This document shows, in pieces, positions 42,961-57,050 of a stretch of DNA of 64,000 nucleotides; positions within the stretch are counted from its first letter, which is position 1, and the number at the start of each line of letters is the position of its first letter. The notes below the pieces were generated by a model, which was not told where the DNA came from, made no database searches, and worked only from the letters and a program-made list of their open reading frames with translations. The DNA is from Protopterus annectens (taxonomy: Eukaryota; Chordata; Ceratodontiformes; Protopteridae). Location of the stretch: contig NC_056743.1 in the NCBI RefSeq assembly GCF_019279795.1, positions 1,782,972,966 to 1,783,036,965 on the forward strand. Reading direction: 5' to 3'. The translations under genes and the position numbers were made by a program.

Positions 42961-45175
42961 TATTCCACAACAGGGTATGGCACTATGGAGACACCGTGGC
43001 TGTGACATGTCTGGGGTACAGTTGAACACATGTCATGGGTTAGTATAACATTTATTGCCTGTGCCACATGGGCAGATGACCCACTGGTATGTGTACATCC
43101 TGCAACCTGATGTAGACCCATCCACAGACACGCACATTGTTACTTGGCACCACTGGGACTAGATCCCTATCTAGGAATCTAGGAATGTAGTGATACTGTA
43201 GTGTATGGCTTACATTGAACACACCACACAGTGTGTAGGGTGAGGTGTGTCCCAGGTTAAATGTTACATGCAGAACATCCCCAGACATGTGCAGTATTCT
43301 ATTGGGGGATGTAATGGGTGTATATGGACAATACATAGTGTGACATACATTCATATACACATAAACAGACACATAACAGGCAGACACACATCCGAGAGAC
43401 CAGAGCCTATCGCTGCTAACTAACTTGACCGTGTGTCCAATGTGTTACAGGTAGACTGCACACAGCACATGCATAACTGGCCTGGAATGTGGTATCAGTT
43501 ACCTGTATGGTTGATGGTGACAGTGGTAACCATAACGTGGTACATGGGACATATATCAGGTGTACCTTGATGTAATGACAGTGTACACAGCACTCTCATC
43601 CCCCAGTGGATATTGTACTCCCTGACACCCATGACGACACTTTGACATACCCACCATCAACATTGGCCACGACTGCGATACAGCCAATTGTAGATCCCTA
43701 CAGTGGTACTACAGGGATATGGATCTGATGCACATGCCACACACATAGCAGGGTGCTGCATTGTCATGCCTCATTGATAGGCAGCAACAACACTATCTAT
43801 GCTACTATGTGGTAATGGGTATTGTAATAGGTGCATGTAGCCTTGTAATGCTGTACCCTACAGATAAATGGACATGCACACATACCCACACTTGCTAGAA
43901 CACAATGGGTATCCCATACTTATCAACCCACTTGTACAACACTGCTGTGATGGTACTGCAAGACTCATGTAGCCGGTATGGAGAGGAACCTAACAGGGTA
44001 CATGTAATGTCCCATACAGCAGCAGCCATGACTGGCTATGGCAATGGGTGTTGCAGTGGTTGTGAAGGCCCTCATGGAATTCCCATGTACAGGTGTGCTA
44101 ACACACAGACACTGCTATACTCAGTCATGCACACATACACATGTGTCAGTACTAAGGTGCATTGCTGCAGGTGGTCATAGCTGTGTACCTAGCTATTGTT
44201 CAAGGAGAGATGGGTTGTGTAGGGGTTGTGTGTACAGTGGTATCCTGCCACCTGCCATGTGGCAGCAAGCAATCTATCGACAGACACTACTGTGATGACC
44301 CTCACGGTGAAAGTGACATGCATCAGCCATTCTTCCAGGTGCCTCCTGTATATGGCCACTGAGGTGGTCATGGTGACATGCATGCAACATGCATTACAAC
44401 ACATGGTTAGTGTCTGTGATGGAGACCTGTACCCAAGCATGTTCTGTTGACTGTGGTAGTGTAATGGAGGTGCCTGTGGCATGTGGTGCATACAGGGTGT
44501 TATCTCCAATATGTGCTAGTTTGTCCACAGCTGGGCAGACATGTCAGTGTCAGTCAAGCTTATGTTGCCTGTACATAGCTCAGCTGGATACCTGCCACCT
44601 GCACATCTGTACAGGGACTGACGGTCATCAGCTTGGCAAGTAGCTATGCAGTAGGACGAATGTGTTGACAGATGTTTCGCAACAATATGTATGCCATACC
44701 TACATGTCAGGAGCCCTCACTATCGTGTGCTGTACAGACAGTAGTCTACAGTTACATTCCACATGTCAGATAATTACCCAGTAGGGCTTATATACTGTGA
44801 CACAGCTCACACACCAGGGATACAACAGGGAGGCTTCAGAGTCCAGCTATGCCTGCAGGTGTGCCTGTTGTCAGTACTACTCTTAGCACACTACTCTTGC
44901 CTGGGTAGGCACTGTCAAAGATAGTACCGCCATGATACACTACATGCCAGTGTGACAGCACATACCCTGGGCTATAACCCTTGTATATAACACAGTCACT
45001 TGGATACCAGTGCTGTACAGGCCTCATATAAGTCTTTGTCCCACACATAACACTTACACCCCTTGCTATTGTAATGACAGCACATAGGCGCATGTATTGT
45101 ACATGACCTTACATACACTTATTACAGATGTCATTACCCTGCTATGTTATCAGACTGGATGGTGTGAACTGGTTA
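42961..45175. other. No gene recognised
   Basis: The part 43905-44260 shows weak collinear similarity with 48815-49050 (TATGGCAATGGG-GTTG-AGTG, GTGTAGTGGTAT-like words). Otherwise unassigned. Confidence 0.35.
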
Positions 45176-45480
45176 CCATGGCTAAGCCATGCTTAGCAGG
45201 TATTAACGTTGCTGCAATATAACAGCTAAACTGATTTGCCACTGGTAAGAGAAGCCTATACTGTGTAAGTGCCCATATGTATACCCGTAGCTTAGCACTG
45301 CTTAGCTTTGCGCAAACCTGCGTAAATGTGTTTAAAGATGCTCAAATCTGCCTTAACTACTCTGTATCTGACAGCGCTTGTTCTGCCCAGCAACAAAATG
45401 AACAGCCCTTGCAGATCATGAACCCAGTACACTGTACACTAAAGTCACAACACTTAACCACTGCACCATGACCACTGTGA
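45176..45480 (-). mobile_element. Decamer-array repeat with tRNA-like head, copy 3
   Basis: GCTAAGCCAT-GCTTAGCAGG units at 45182-45201, then seven 10-bp units from 45290 (GCTTAGCACT, GCTTAGCTTT and diverged followers) to the shared core CTCTGTATCTGACAGCGC and CCCAGCAACAAAATGAAC. On the minus strand the tRNA-like part has GGTGCAGTGGTTAAG (A box) and GGGTTCATGATC (B box). More diverged than copies 1 and 2, especially in the left array. Confidence 0.55.
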
Positions 45481-45714
45481 AGACAGCTGTTGATTTCCCA
45501 ATATATCTGTCAATACACATATTGATTCGTATTGAACAAATGCCTTTACTTCCACAGTTGTGTAGTATATATTATTAATATGACTGTTGCATCACATATG
45601 TTGTTTTATCATAATGTACACATAGCAGATACATACAGCAAGATACATCTGGGAGTGTATACACAATCGTGAGGCTTGCACATGACAGGATTATGGATAT
45701 ATACATGTAATTGG

Positions 45715-45825
45715 TTGATATATGTCTACATGTACATACACATGTATATTCATACATATGCCTGTATACGCATCTGTATAGTGCAACATATATATATATA
45801 CCCATGTGTACATCTCTTCATATGT

Positions 45826-45865
<40 letters not shown>

Positions 45866-46200
45866 GCGTGTATATCTATATATATGTATATATAGCTATA
45901 TATAAGCACATCCTATGTGTACATATATGCCTATTTATGTAGATATCTATAACTATATGTGCATACAGATATATTCTGATATACCTATTACTGTCAATAT
46001 ATATGTAGATATCCATGTGTATATGTACATATGTATCTCTATCTGTAAATGTGTAGCCATATATTGCTCTGTATATATCTGAGTGTTTATATGTATGTAT
46101 ATGTACATATACATATTTATCTATGTATGTTGATATGTATATGTGTATATATCTATATAGATATATGGATAAGTATATATACATATATTTTCACCATATG
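45715..46200. repeat. TATA/ACATAT-rich low-complexity DNA
   Basis: Contains CA runs at 45829-45842, TA runs at 45843-45864 and variants of TATATGTA throughout. Open frames here are spurious. Confidence 0.85.
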
Positions 46201-47820
46201 TCCTGAACATGGAGTGGAGCCCTACCTCAGCCCCAATAGTTCCAACCTCTTAGTGCAAAGGGATGTCAGGTATGTATTTCAGGTATATATGTAGACTATT
46301 GCTACTGTGATTAGGGGTTGTCTTCACAGGCATGTGTGTGGGAGGTCACATCTGCTTTTAACGTGTGCCATTGGCCACAGACAGACATCCTACGGACATC
46401 ATAGTACAGTACCACTGCTAGCACAGTAATGACCCTGTGGACTACAGCAGCGATATGGCCAATAAATGTGGACAGTCTGACACACTCTGGTCAATCCAGA
46501 GGTATACACAGAACCCCTTAGTGCAAGACATGTGGACCAAGCCTGACAATGTGCATGTTAATAGCCATGTAGATGGCTATATCATGTAAACACTGGTATG
46601 CATTTGCCTCCATAGGTTATGCATTCACACACCCCTGTCTGTCCTGACACATACTAACCACTAGTACAGAGGTGCCATGGCCACATACTACCCACTAGTT
46701 AGTGACATCCATCTGTACAGCATCCTGCTGCTTTGGCTGACATACATGACTATTATGGTGGCCTGGCAGCAGTACATCTGGCAAGTATCTGGACATAACA
46801 TCACACTGGATAGTTACACTAAGCTGCTAGGCATGTAACAAAGCACTGTGCAGGCTACAGGCAGACTGCCATAACACTGGCCTACATTTCTTATGGGGGG
46901 ATACCATGTACCTGCATATATAGCAGGCTCTAAAGGCATGTCACAGCATAGAGTAACAGACACCTGTGTGAAAGTGCATAACCACAACCAATGTGAACAC
47001 AGCCACATATGGCAGCTAGCGTAATAGTACAGTATATGGACTATCTAATCAACACCATCCTCATATGTGCCACTCGCACACTAACCCTACATATACTAGG
47101 CCACTACACAGTGTGGTCCAATGCCTGTCTAATTCATGGGACATGTGTGTGTTTGGCTCTACAAACATGTAAGCCTATAGGGTAACATACAGTGGAGCAG
47201 CATGTAACATCAGATAGAACAGGACCAAGAACAATGACATCTACCACAGTCTGTACACAGGCCAAGGTACATATTCACAATACGCACACTGTCGACAATC
47301 ACTATAAGTTCACAGACCTCAGTACTGTACACACAACCACAGAATGTCCCGGCTATGTCCTCAAAGATAACCACTACTATACATAACATGTGTCGCAGTC
47401 TGATATCTCATTGGCTTGTTATCAGATATGATGTTAAAATATTATGGTGTACAGAACATATGCACCGCTTACTGCATAAAATATGTACACAGGTTGACAG
47501 AGTTGTGGCTGGAGGCACAAACACAGGGCCAGTATTGACATGTTGCTGTGATACCCTCATACAGTTACTGTTGTAACAGGGTTTATTGAGACATATGTCC
47601 TATGAGGGATATGAAGTCAGTAACTATCATGTCTGTCACCATGTACTGTCTGCAATCCTCACACTATGCTTCTGCAGTTCACAGAAAGGTGCTGTGTGAG
47701 TAACACAAGAAACAAAAGGCACCACACACTGCCCAGTCTGCAGATGAACCTACAGGTGGGGGGGGGGTTCCACAGAAACATAGCACTGTCATGACAGGTC
47801 TTAAAACATGTTGTTGTGTC
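46201..47820. other. No gene recognised
   Basis: Unassigned. G10 run at 47758-47767. Confidence 0.4.
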
Positions 47821-47975
47821 TTTCGGCTTTTCCCGGTTAGGGGTTGCCACAGCAGAACTCCAGTCTGCTAATGATTGGCAGTAGATTTTTATGTGCCAAG
47901 TTGCTGGCCCTGATGCACAACCTTTAATAAAGGTACGCCCAATCATGCATGTCTCCACAGAGAAGGCGCTCTAGC
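47821..47975 (-). mobile_element. V-SINE-type 3' end, 5'-truncated
   Basis: The minus strand ends CAACCCCTAACCGGGAAAAG-CCGAAAGA and contains CTACTGCCAATCAT, as does the full V-SINE at 21779-22120. Head and central domain are missing. Confidence 0.75.
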
Positions 47976-49927
47976 TGAGAATCGAGCAGGACAATGTCTT
48001 ACTGTGAGCTGACAATGCTACACCAGCCATATCCACACCCACCCTGTTAAACCATTACTCCAAATGCAGACTAGTGATACTTACATTCTGTAGTCATGTC
48101 AGGCACATCCCCCTCCTGTGTGTTGGTCTGTTTCCACAGTGTATGTTGTTAGATTTAAATCCGCAATTCATCTATGATGCTGTTCGCCAAACAACAGATC
48201 TAGGTCCTGCTCACAGTGAATGAAAAGGCCTAACACCAACATGATGTTCCTAGATATTGGAGTGTGTGTCCATGCAATTGGCTATGGGAATGTTACCACA
48301 GCTGCTCTAGATGCAATCAGCTAGAGGAGGGCTGCAATTCATACAAAGGCCATCAGCTGATCATGAGCATCACTTACAAAACACATGCTGCTGCTGCTTA
48401 AGATAAGCAGGTGTACATCTCCACATCCACCACAGAGGGAGTGAGAGAGGCAGACAGAGGAAAAGATAGATCAGGGAGGGGGTGGGAGAGTAAAACCTAA
48501 GCATGTTTGTGTCACACACCTACCAGTTCAGGGTATCAAACCCCTGACTGACTATGTATTGCTATCACATGTCTATGCAGTTATTGGATGTGCCATGTTG
48601 AAGAGCTCTCAAAACATATATGTGATGGTGAGTGACATCTGCAACAGCGAATGGTAGTGATACAGAAGGTGTAGTACACATGCCTGTCTGCATGAAGAGG
48701 TATCAGCGTCATCACAGCCACACTCTCTCAGGGACCCACACACATTGACACACTGGCAGGGTCAGAAATACATCTCCTCACTAGTCAGTTTGCCACAATA
48801 CAGTACTATGCAGGTATCACATGCACCACAAGGGTTATCCAGAGGTTATATGGGCAAATGGTAAGTGGAGGTATCTGACATCAGACAGCATGCTTCAGTA
48901 TGGCAATGGGGGTTGTAGTGAGTGTGAATGTGGTCAGAAGCCTCATACACCACACACACAGACACAGGGTGCCAATACAGACATGCATGGGTGCATTGTT
49001 TCATGGGTGTGTAGTGGTATACTGTGCCAGAAGGCTATACAAGGCTAGTTGATGGGTATACCCTGGCATCAGGCCACATGACAATGGTATGCAGTGTGGC
49101 TCAGGGGTATAGTGTCTGGAATGGCCCACACAGGTGGGTATAGTATTCACTATCCAGTCACCTGTGTAACTACTGTGTGTGGCCATTGCTGTGCAATGCT
49201 TGCCATGTATGTGCTCTTTAGTCCATGACATGGACAGTGTCTGGGATGTGCATATGTCCCACATGCATGTACAGTGATATGTGGAACTGTACCTGAGGTG
49301 TCTGGCCCATGTTGAGCACACAGATTGCTCTCAGATGTGCCAGTCCTGGCCTCATGTGGCGGGAACAAGTAATGGACAGCAGGTTGACCCTGCACCTACA
49401 TGGATAGCATGATAAGGTATTCCCTGGTGTTAGTGGGATCTGTCCATACAGGGCATGTGTTTAAGGCATGGTATGTCCTTTTGATGGCACCACAGGTGTT
49501 GCAGGTGTCCAGTGGGGAACATAGTAAAGGCACTCTGTCTGCATGTACATGCCTAATGTACTAATGGATAGGGTGCTATGCCCTCTGTAGTCTAATGCAA
49601 TCACACCATGTTTACTATCTGTGGGCAATATGAAGGGTACTACCACCATAGCAGTTGTTGCCTAGGCAAGTGTGTTTGTGTATGAGACATGGGTTGAGAG
49701 TGTTCTCTGGGTAATACAAGGGTTGCTAACTTTGTTTGCCAAGCCTTTATCTCACATGTAGGGGTATGTAGTTGCACCCCAGCCTCGCGGCTATTTCATA
49801 TCTGTTATCCTTGTATGGTAGACATTGTGGCATATAATAGGGCCACCATATAAAAAATTTGCAAAACCCACTCCACAATGAGTCCAGTTGTTACACACTC
49901 ATGGCCAACTCCACACAGGATTCGAAT
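47976..49927. other. No gene recognised
   Basis: Unassigned DNA between the V-SINE fragment and the satellite. Confidence 0.4.
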
Positions 49928-52900
49928 GACAAACACAGACACACACACACACAAAAACCTGCCATGTCTGGGATTAGAACACCTACCTAACTAGTTTATT
50001 ATACTACAGCACTACGCAGTTATAGGATGCACCCTGGAGATTACTGGTACACTCCTTCCCCAAAGGTGTATTTCACAGTGAATGACATCAGCAGCCTTGC
50101 CTAAGTAGGGCATTTGATCTGTAGTGAGTGTGACTAGCCTAAAAAGCAGTGCTCCCTAAACAGACATAGAAACACACACACAAACATCCACACTTGCCAT
50201 GTGTGGGACCCTACCAGAGTACTATATCACACTACAACATTACGCTGTTATAGGATGCGCCACAGAGATTAGTAGGCTGAAACTTTCTCACAGGTGCATT
50301 TCACAGTGAATGACATCAGCAGCCTTGCCAAAGTAGGGCATTTTATCTGTGGTGAGTGTGACTAGCCTATAAAGCATTGCTCTACTCAGACATAGAAAGA
50401 GACAAACATCCACACTTGTCATACATGGGAATAGAACCCTTCCTTGGTACTATATCACACTACAGCATTACGCTGTAATAGGACACGCCACAGAGGTTAC
50501 TGGACTAAACTTTCCCAAAGGTGTATTTCACAGTGAATGACATCAACAAACTTGCCAAAGTAGGGCATTTGATCTGTAGTGAGTGTGACTACCCTAAAAA
50601 GAATTGAACCCTACACAGACATAGAAACACACAGACAAACATCCACACTTGCCATGTGTGGAAACAGAACCCCTACCAGAGTACTATCGCACACTACAGC
50701 ATTACACTGTTATAGGACACGCCACAGAAATTACAGGGTTATGTATTCCTCAAAGGTGTATTTTACAGTGAGTGACATCAGCAACCTGGCCAAAGTAGGG
50801 TATTTGATCTGTAGTGAGTGTGACTAGCCTAAAAAGCATAGCTCCCTATGCAGACATAGAAACACACTCACACAAACAGCCACACTTGCCATGTGTGGGA
50901 ACAGAACCCCTACCAGAGTACTATATCACACAATGGAAATTACTGGGTTTTGTTTTACTCAAAGGTGTATTTCACAGTGAATGACATCAGCAACCTGGCC
51001 AAAGTAGGGCATTTGATCTGTAGTGAGTGTGACTAGCCTTAAAAGCATTGCTCCCTACACAGAAATAGAAACACACACACAAACATCCACACTTGCCATG
51101 TGTGGGAACAGAACCCCTACCAGAGTACAATATCACACTTCAGCATTATGCTGTTATAGGACAAGCCACAGACATTACTGGGGTGCATTTTACTCAAAAG
51201 TGTATTTCACAGTGAATGACATCAGCAGCCTTGTCAAAGTAAGACATTTGAATTGTAGTGAGCATGACTGGCCTAAAATGCATTGCTCTTTACACAGACA
51301 GAGACACACACAGTTGCCATGTCTGGGAATAGAACTCCTACCTAACTAGGTTATCACACTACAGCCTTACACAGTTATAGGATGCACCATGAATAATACT
51401 GAGCTTCATGATTCCTAAAGGTGTATTTCACAGTGAATGATATCAGCAGACCTGGCAAAGTAGGACATTTGAATTGTAGTGAGCATGACTGGCCTAAAAA
51501 GCATTTCTCCCTACACTGACAGAGGCACACACACACACACACACACACAAGTGCCATGTCAGGGATTAGAGCTCCAACCTAACTAGTTTATCACACTACA
51601 GCTTTATGCAGTATTAGGATGCGCCACAGAGATTACTGGGCTGCACCTTTCCCAAAGGTGTATTACACAGTGAATGACATCAGCAGTCTTGCCAAAGTAG
51701 GATGTTTCAATTGTAGTAAGCATGACTAGCATAAAAAACATTGCTCCCTACACAGACAGAGACACACACACATACAGTTGCCATGTCTGTGAATAGCACT
51801 CCTCCATAACTAGTTTATCACACCACAGGATCATGCAGTTTTAGGATGTGCCACAGAGATTAGTGAATCACACCTTTCCCAAAGGTATATTTCACAGTGA
51901 ATGACATCAGCAGCCTTGCCAAAGTAGGACATTTGAATTACAGTGAGCATGAAAAGCATTGCTCCCTTCACACGCATACACATGGTTGCCATTTCTGGGA
52001 TTAGAACTCCTACCTGCCTACTTTATCACACTACAGCATTATGCAGTATTAGGATGCGCCACAGAAATTGCGGGGTTGCATCTTACTCAAAGGTGTATTT
52101 CACAGTGAATGACATCAGCAGCCTTGCCAAAGTAGGACACTTGAATTGTAGTGAATGTGACTGGCCTTAAAAGCATTGCTCCCTACATAGACAGACACAC
52201 ACACACACACACACACACAGTTGCCATGTCTGGGATTAGAATTCCTAACTAACTAGGTTATCACACTTCAGCATTATGCAGTTATAGGATGCACCACAGA
52301 GAGTTCTAGGCTACACATTTACCAAAGGTGTATTTCACAGTGAATGACATCAGTAGCCTTGCCAAAGTAGAACATTTGAATTGTAGTGAGCATGACTGAC
52401 CTCAAAAGCATTGCTCTTTACACAGACAGAGACACACAAATACACAGTTGCCATGTCTGGGAATAGAACACCTACCGAACTAGGTTATCACACTACAGCC
52501 TTACGCAGTTATATGATGCACCATGGAGAATACTGAGCTTCATTATTCCTAAAGGTGTATTTCACAGTGAATGACATCATCAGCCTTGGCAGAGTAGGAC
52601 ATTTGAATTGTAGTGAGCATGACTGGCCTAAAAAGCATTGCTCCCTACACAGACAGTGACACACACAAACACACAGTTGCCATGTCTGGGAATAGAACTC
52701 TTACCCAACTAGGTTATCACACTACAGCATTGCACAGTTATAGGACATGCCATGGAGAGTACTGGACTACACCTTTCCCAAAGATGTATTTCACAGAGAA
52801 TGACATCAGCAGCCTTGCCAAAGTAGGACATTTGAATTGTAGTGAGCATGACTAGCCTTAAAAGCATTGCTCCCTACACAGGCAGACACTTACCATGTCT

Positions 52901-53915
52901 GGGATTAGAACTCCTACCTAACTAGTTTATCACACTACAACAATACACAGTATTAGGATGCACCACAGAGATTACTGGGCTACACTTTTCCAAAAGGTGT
53001 ATTTCACAGTTAATGACATCAGCGGTCTTGTTAAAGTAGGACATTTGAATTGCAGTGAGCATGACTAGCATTGCTCCTTACACAGAGACACATACACAGT
53101 TGCCATGTCTGGGATTAGAGCTCCTACCTAACTAGTTTATCACACTACAGCATTACGCAGTATTAGGACCTGCCACAGAGATTACTGAGCTACACCTTTC
53201 CCAAACATCAGCAGTCTTGCCAAAGTAGGACGTTTGAATTGTAGTGAGCGTGACTAGTGTAAAAAGCATTAATCCCTGCACAGGCAGAGACCCACACACA
53301 TACACACACAGTTGCCATGTCTGGGATTAGCACTCCTCCCTAACTAGTTTATCACACTACAGCATCATGAAGTATTAGGACGTGCCAAAGAGATTATTGA
53401 GCTACACCTTTCCCAAAGGTGTATTTCACAGTGCATGACATCAGCAGCCTTGCCAAAGTAGGACGTTTGAATTGTAGTGAGCTTGACTAGTGTAAAAAGC
53501 ATTGATCCCTGCACAGGCAAAGACCCACACACATACACACACAGTTGCCATGTCTGGGATTAGCACTCCTCCCTAACTAGTTTATCACACTACAGCATCA
53601 TAACGTATTAGAACGTGCCAAAGAGATTAGTGAGCTACACCTTTCCCAAAGGTGTATTTCACAGTGCATGACATCAGCAGCCTTGCCAAAGTAGGACATT
53701 TGAATTGTAGTGAGCTTGAAAAGCATTGTTCCCTACACAGACAAAGACACAAGCACACACAAACACACAGTTGCCATGTTTGGGATTAGAACTCCTACCT
53801 GCCTACTTTATCATACTACATCATTATGCAGTATTAGGACATGCCACAGAAATTACTGGGCTACTTACTGTATTCCAAAGTGGATGACATCAGCAGGCTT
53901 GTCATCATAGGGCTA
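49928..53915. repeat. Satellite array, about 18 units of 208-237 bp
   Basis: The word AGGTGTATTTCACAGTGAAT, followed by GACATCAGCAGCCTTGCCAA, recurs near 50064, 50292, 50519, 50754, 50963, 51199, 51419, 51656, 51883, 52091, 52326, 52553, 52782, 52995, 53417 and 53650, with a deleted unit at 53205 and a decayed one at 53880. Each unit has a variable CA stretch and TGCCATGTCTGGGATTAGAA. On the minus strand the latter gives GAGTTCTAATCCC, a B-box-like motif, preceded by GCTGTAGTGTGATAA. The first five or so units (GATCTGTAGTGAGTG type) form one subgroup, the rest (GAATTGTAGTGAGC type) another. Confidence 0.92.
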
Positions 53916-56262
53916 TGGGAAGGGCAGTATATGTGCATGGGCCATATCCCATTCATCTAGAGGTTGACACACCACATGCAGGCACACTCAGGGTTATATT
54001 CCACAGGTACATGTATACAGCTGCTAGATGACTACTTCTTGTACAGTTATGTTGCACAGCTAGCACTTGCACCACATAGTCTATAATGCTGATGGATACC
54101 AGTGGCTAATGTCTACAGTGAATGACATTTACACATCATGTGGTTGTAGCCATTTGGGTATGTGCTAGGTGGGAAAGGCCTCATGATGGATTGCTCTTTG
54201 TCACAGTCACTCTCTTCCACACATCTATGTATGTCTACTTTTGGCTTATTATAGTGTATTGTCCCTGGATATATGTCTGTATTCCTATCCAATGTGTGTG
54301 CAAAGCATGACTGGTGCATACTGAGGAGTGTATGCAGTAACATCTGCAACAGTCAGATATGTATGGTCTACTGTTGTTTGCAGACATGGGCTTCATTTGT
54401 TTAAGTGTGTGAGCATGCCCAGTATGCCCTTCTGTATTGAATGTGTGGATCCATTCCAGGTAGTTTGTACTCCAGTGCAGACCTTTGTGTTGTACACCTA
54501 CAGGTAGCAAACTGTTTCTGCAGGTTATCCATAGATCATTTGGCAATATGCTTCTGCTACATGGTACTGGTGTTGGCAGAGATATTCAGACATGTGTACT
54601 GTTATACACTGTGATGTTTATGTCCTCAAGTACTGCCAGGTGGACATTCCTGCTCACAGTGATGTCCTGGGAAAGAAGGGTGAATGCAGCTGTGTCTGGT
54701 ATTGTGGGCAGTTGCCTACATATTCATGGTAAGTTATGACATTCTGGATTGGGAGCTGCAGACACTTGCTGCTGGGTCTGTGTATCCAGTTCAGCACCTT
54801 GGTACAGTGCTGGAAGAGGGTCCTATACTTGTATATCCATCGACATGACAGTATGGCCTTATCTTGCTGTGGCAATACCTCACAGCTGTACAGATTCACA
54901 CAGGTTACCCAGAGGCAGGGGCCATGAGTCAGGACATTACCCCTATTGTGGTGTATGGGCAGGTTTGTAGCCACCCATTGATGTGTTTGCAGCCAGGGAT
55001 AGTGTGTGCACACAGCTGTGTGTCAGACCTTGCACATTCCATGCTGCCCATGCTCCCCACCCCCCCTCTATTATTCTATCTTCTGCCATACATTATGCAT
55101 ACATTGTCTGATACTTTCCCTAAGGTTATCACCTCATCACATGAGTTGGTCCATAGTTCATGCAGTGGGACATGGTGGACATGTTACTGTGGTTTGTCCA
55201 CATGGCCTTGCATATGGCTTATGTGGAGTGTGTTATGTTATTTGGGTATCCATGACATAACATGCATTGGCAGTACATGTGAGACACAGGCCTTTGGCAG
55301 ATGTCTGTAGGCCATTTGGTGGTGATGTGGGCCAGCTGTGGCAGGCCGTTGCATTCTGTCAGTCCTACAGTCCCAGACCACCATACAGTATATTCCCCTG
55401 GGGTGACAGAGTAGATGTGCTAGGTGTTCATGCCAATACCTACTATCAGTATTGATCAGGGGGGTGGATGCTGCCAGGGTGCTACCTACAGCTAGGGACA
55501 CATCTGCATGGGACACCTGCACTGCATGCTGCATTCTTTTGCTATTGTCATATACAGGTGGGGGTCATATTGTACCCATTCCCAACAGCAGGGATATGAC
55601 CAGAGAGGTACCTGTAGGTGGTGTTTGGTTGAGCTGGGTGCATGTGTGCTATGGACACTACTTGCATCTGATGCACAGATATGCATGGGGCATTCCAGTT
55701 ATGGTGGCATGTGCAGGTACATCAGCTGTTTCCCAGTACATCAGTCCTACCACCTTTGTGATCTGCAAGTGTTCGGGCAGATGACACCAGTATTCCTTAC
55801 TACAGGCCCAGATAATGTGATGCATACCTGTATGTACAATTCCAAGGGTGTGTCCATTTCACAGTTACACATTATATACTGTAGGTCTGGAGTACTTTCC
55901 CCTATGTACTGCTTGTATATCTAGCCCAACAGCCATGCCATGTCATTCTTTCAGATGGTGACACATATTACCACCATACATTTACAATGGCTTACTGCTA
56001 GCATGTGTTATACTGGTGGGAATTGTCTTTGGCACTGCAGTTGTGAGGACTCGGCCCTTTCATCAGCAGTAGTGGGCAATGGCCACCAGGTCATACCTCA
56101 ACATGCATACATGCTGACCACTCTCACACAATATGAAACACACACCAACCTGGCACATACATGCCTGCATATTGTACAAATGCTACAATCTAACCTGCTA
56201 CCTTGGCCACCTCTGGGCATCTGTGCTTTACTGGTATTATACCTACACATACATGTTACTAC
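53916..56262. other. No gene recognised
   Basis: Several overlapping frames of 60-148 codons on the plus strand (54740-55930) are open, but their residue composition is rich in Cys, His and Thr and shows no domain. I treat them as chance. Confidence 0.4.
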
Positions 56263-56680
56263 ACTTCTACATGGGATTGGGGGGCACACCTGACTGTTAC
56301 TACATGTCTACATAGGATATGGGGGGCACACCTGACCGTTTCTACATTGCTGCACAGGATAGGGGGCACACCTGACTGTTACAATGTGTGTACTTGTGAT
56401 TGGGGGCACACCAGACCAGTACTACATTTCTATACAGGAGTGGGGGGGGCACACCTGACTGTTTCTACATTTCTACATATGATTAGGGGGCACTCCTGAC
56501 TGTTTCTACATTGCTACACAGGATTGGGGGGGGCACACCTGACTGTTACTACATGTCCACATAGGATGGGGGCGGACAACTGACTGTTACTACATGTCTA
56601 CATAGGCTATGGGGGGCACACCTGACTGTTTCTACATTGCTACACAGGATTGGGGGGTGCACACCTGACATGTGCACATT
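56263..56680 (+). repeat. Minisatellite, about 10 units of 40-43 bp
   Basis: Unit: GGGGGGCACACCTGACTGTT followed by a CTACATG/CTACATT stretch and CTACATAGGAT or CTACACAGGAT. Two alternating variants are visible (ACTACATGTCTACATAGG and TCTACATTGCTACACAGG). Confidence 0.9.
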
Positions 56681-56865
56681 TGCTATGACTGTACTGGTAT
56701 GTCAGGTACTTCATTTCCTTCTGTTTTCTAACCTACCGTGCTGAATAGAGGCAAGTCAGTGTACTACAGGTCTTACGTTTGAGTAACTACATATTAGTTT
56801 CTGACTTAAATAATAAATAGTATTAAATAATAAATATTTAGTAAATATTTAGTAAATACTTAGTA

Positions 56866-56956
56866 AATATTGTGGGAAGAAATATCCAGGGAATTGTTTG
56901 GCTAGGCTTGTGTAGGCCCTAGGGTTGATAGCCTAGTACCAACCTATGAACCTATG
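56866..56956 (+). mobile_element. CR1 3' tail fragment
   Basis: Only the last 90 bp of a CR1 (AATATTGTGGGAAGAAATAT to AACCTATGAACCTATG). Preceded by AT-rich AATATTTAGTA repeats. Confidence 0.85.
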
Positions 56957-57050
56957 AACTTCCTTCCCTTCAGAACTAACATCCCACTGCCTGAACTGAT
57001 ATGATCTGTCTGTAGGATGTTAGTTATGAAGGGAAGGAAGTTCATAGGTT
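56949..57050. repeat. 36-bp inverted repeat at the CR1 junction
   Basis: 56949-56984 and 57015-57050 are reverse complements with one mismatch, separated by 30 bases. The left arm begins with the last CR1 tail unit. Confidence 0.93.

Noticed and set aside
49928-53915. CRISPR array
   Set aside because: Units are over 200 bp, repeats diverge and there are no constant short repeats with unique spacers; the host is eukaryotic.
54735-55924. Several overlapping frames of 84-148 codons as a host gene
   Set aside because: Frames overlap in all phases, composition is Cys/His/Thr-rich, no splice-supported continuity or domain seen.
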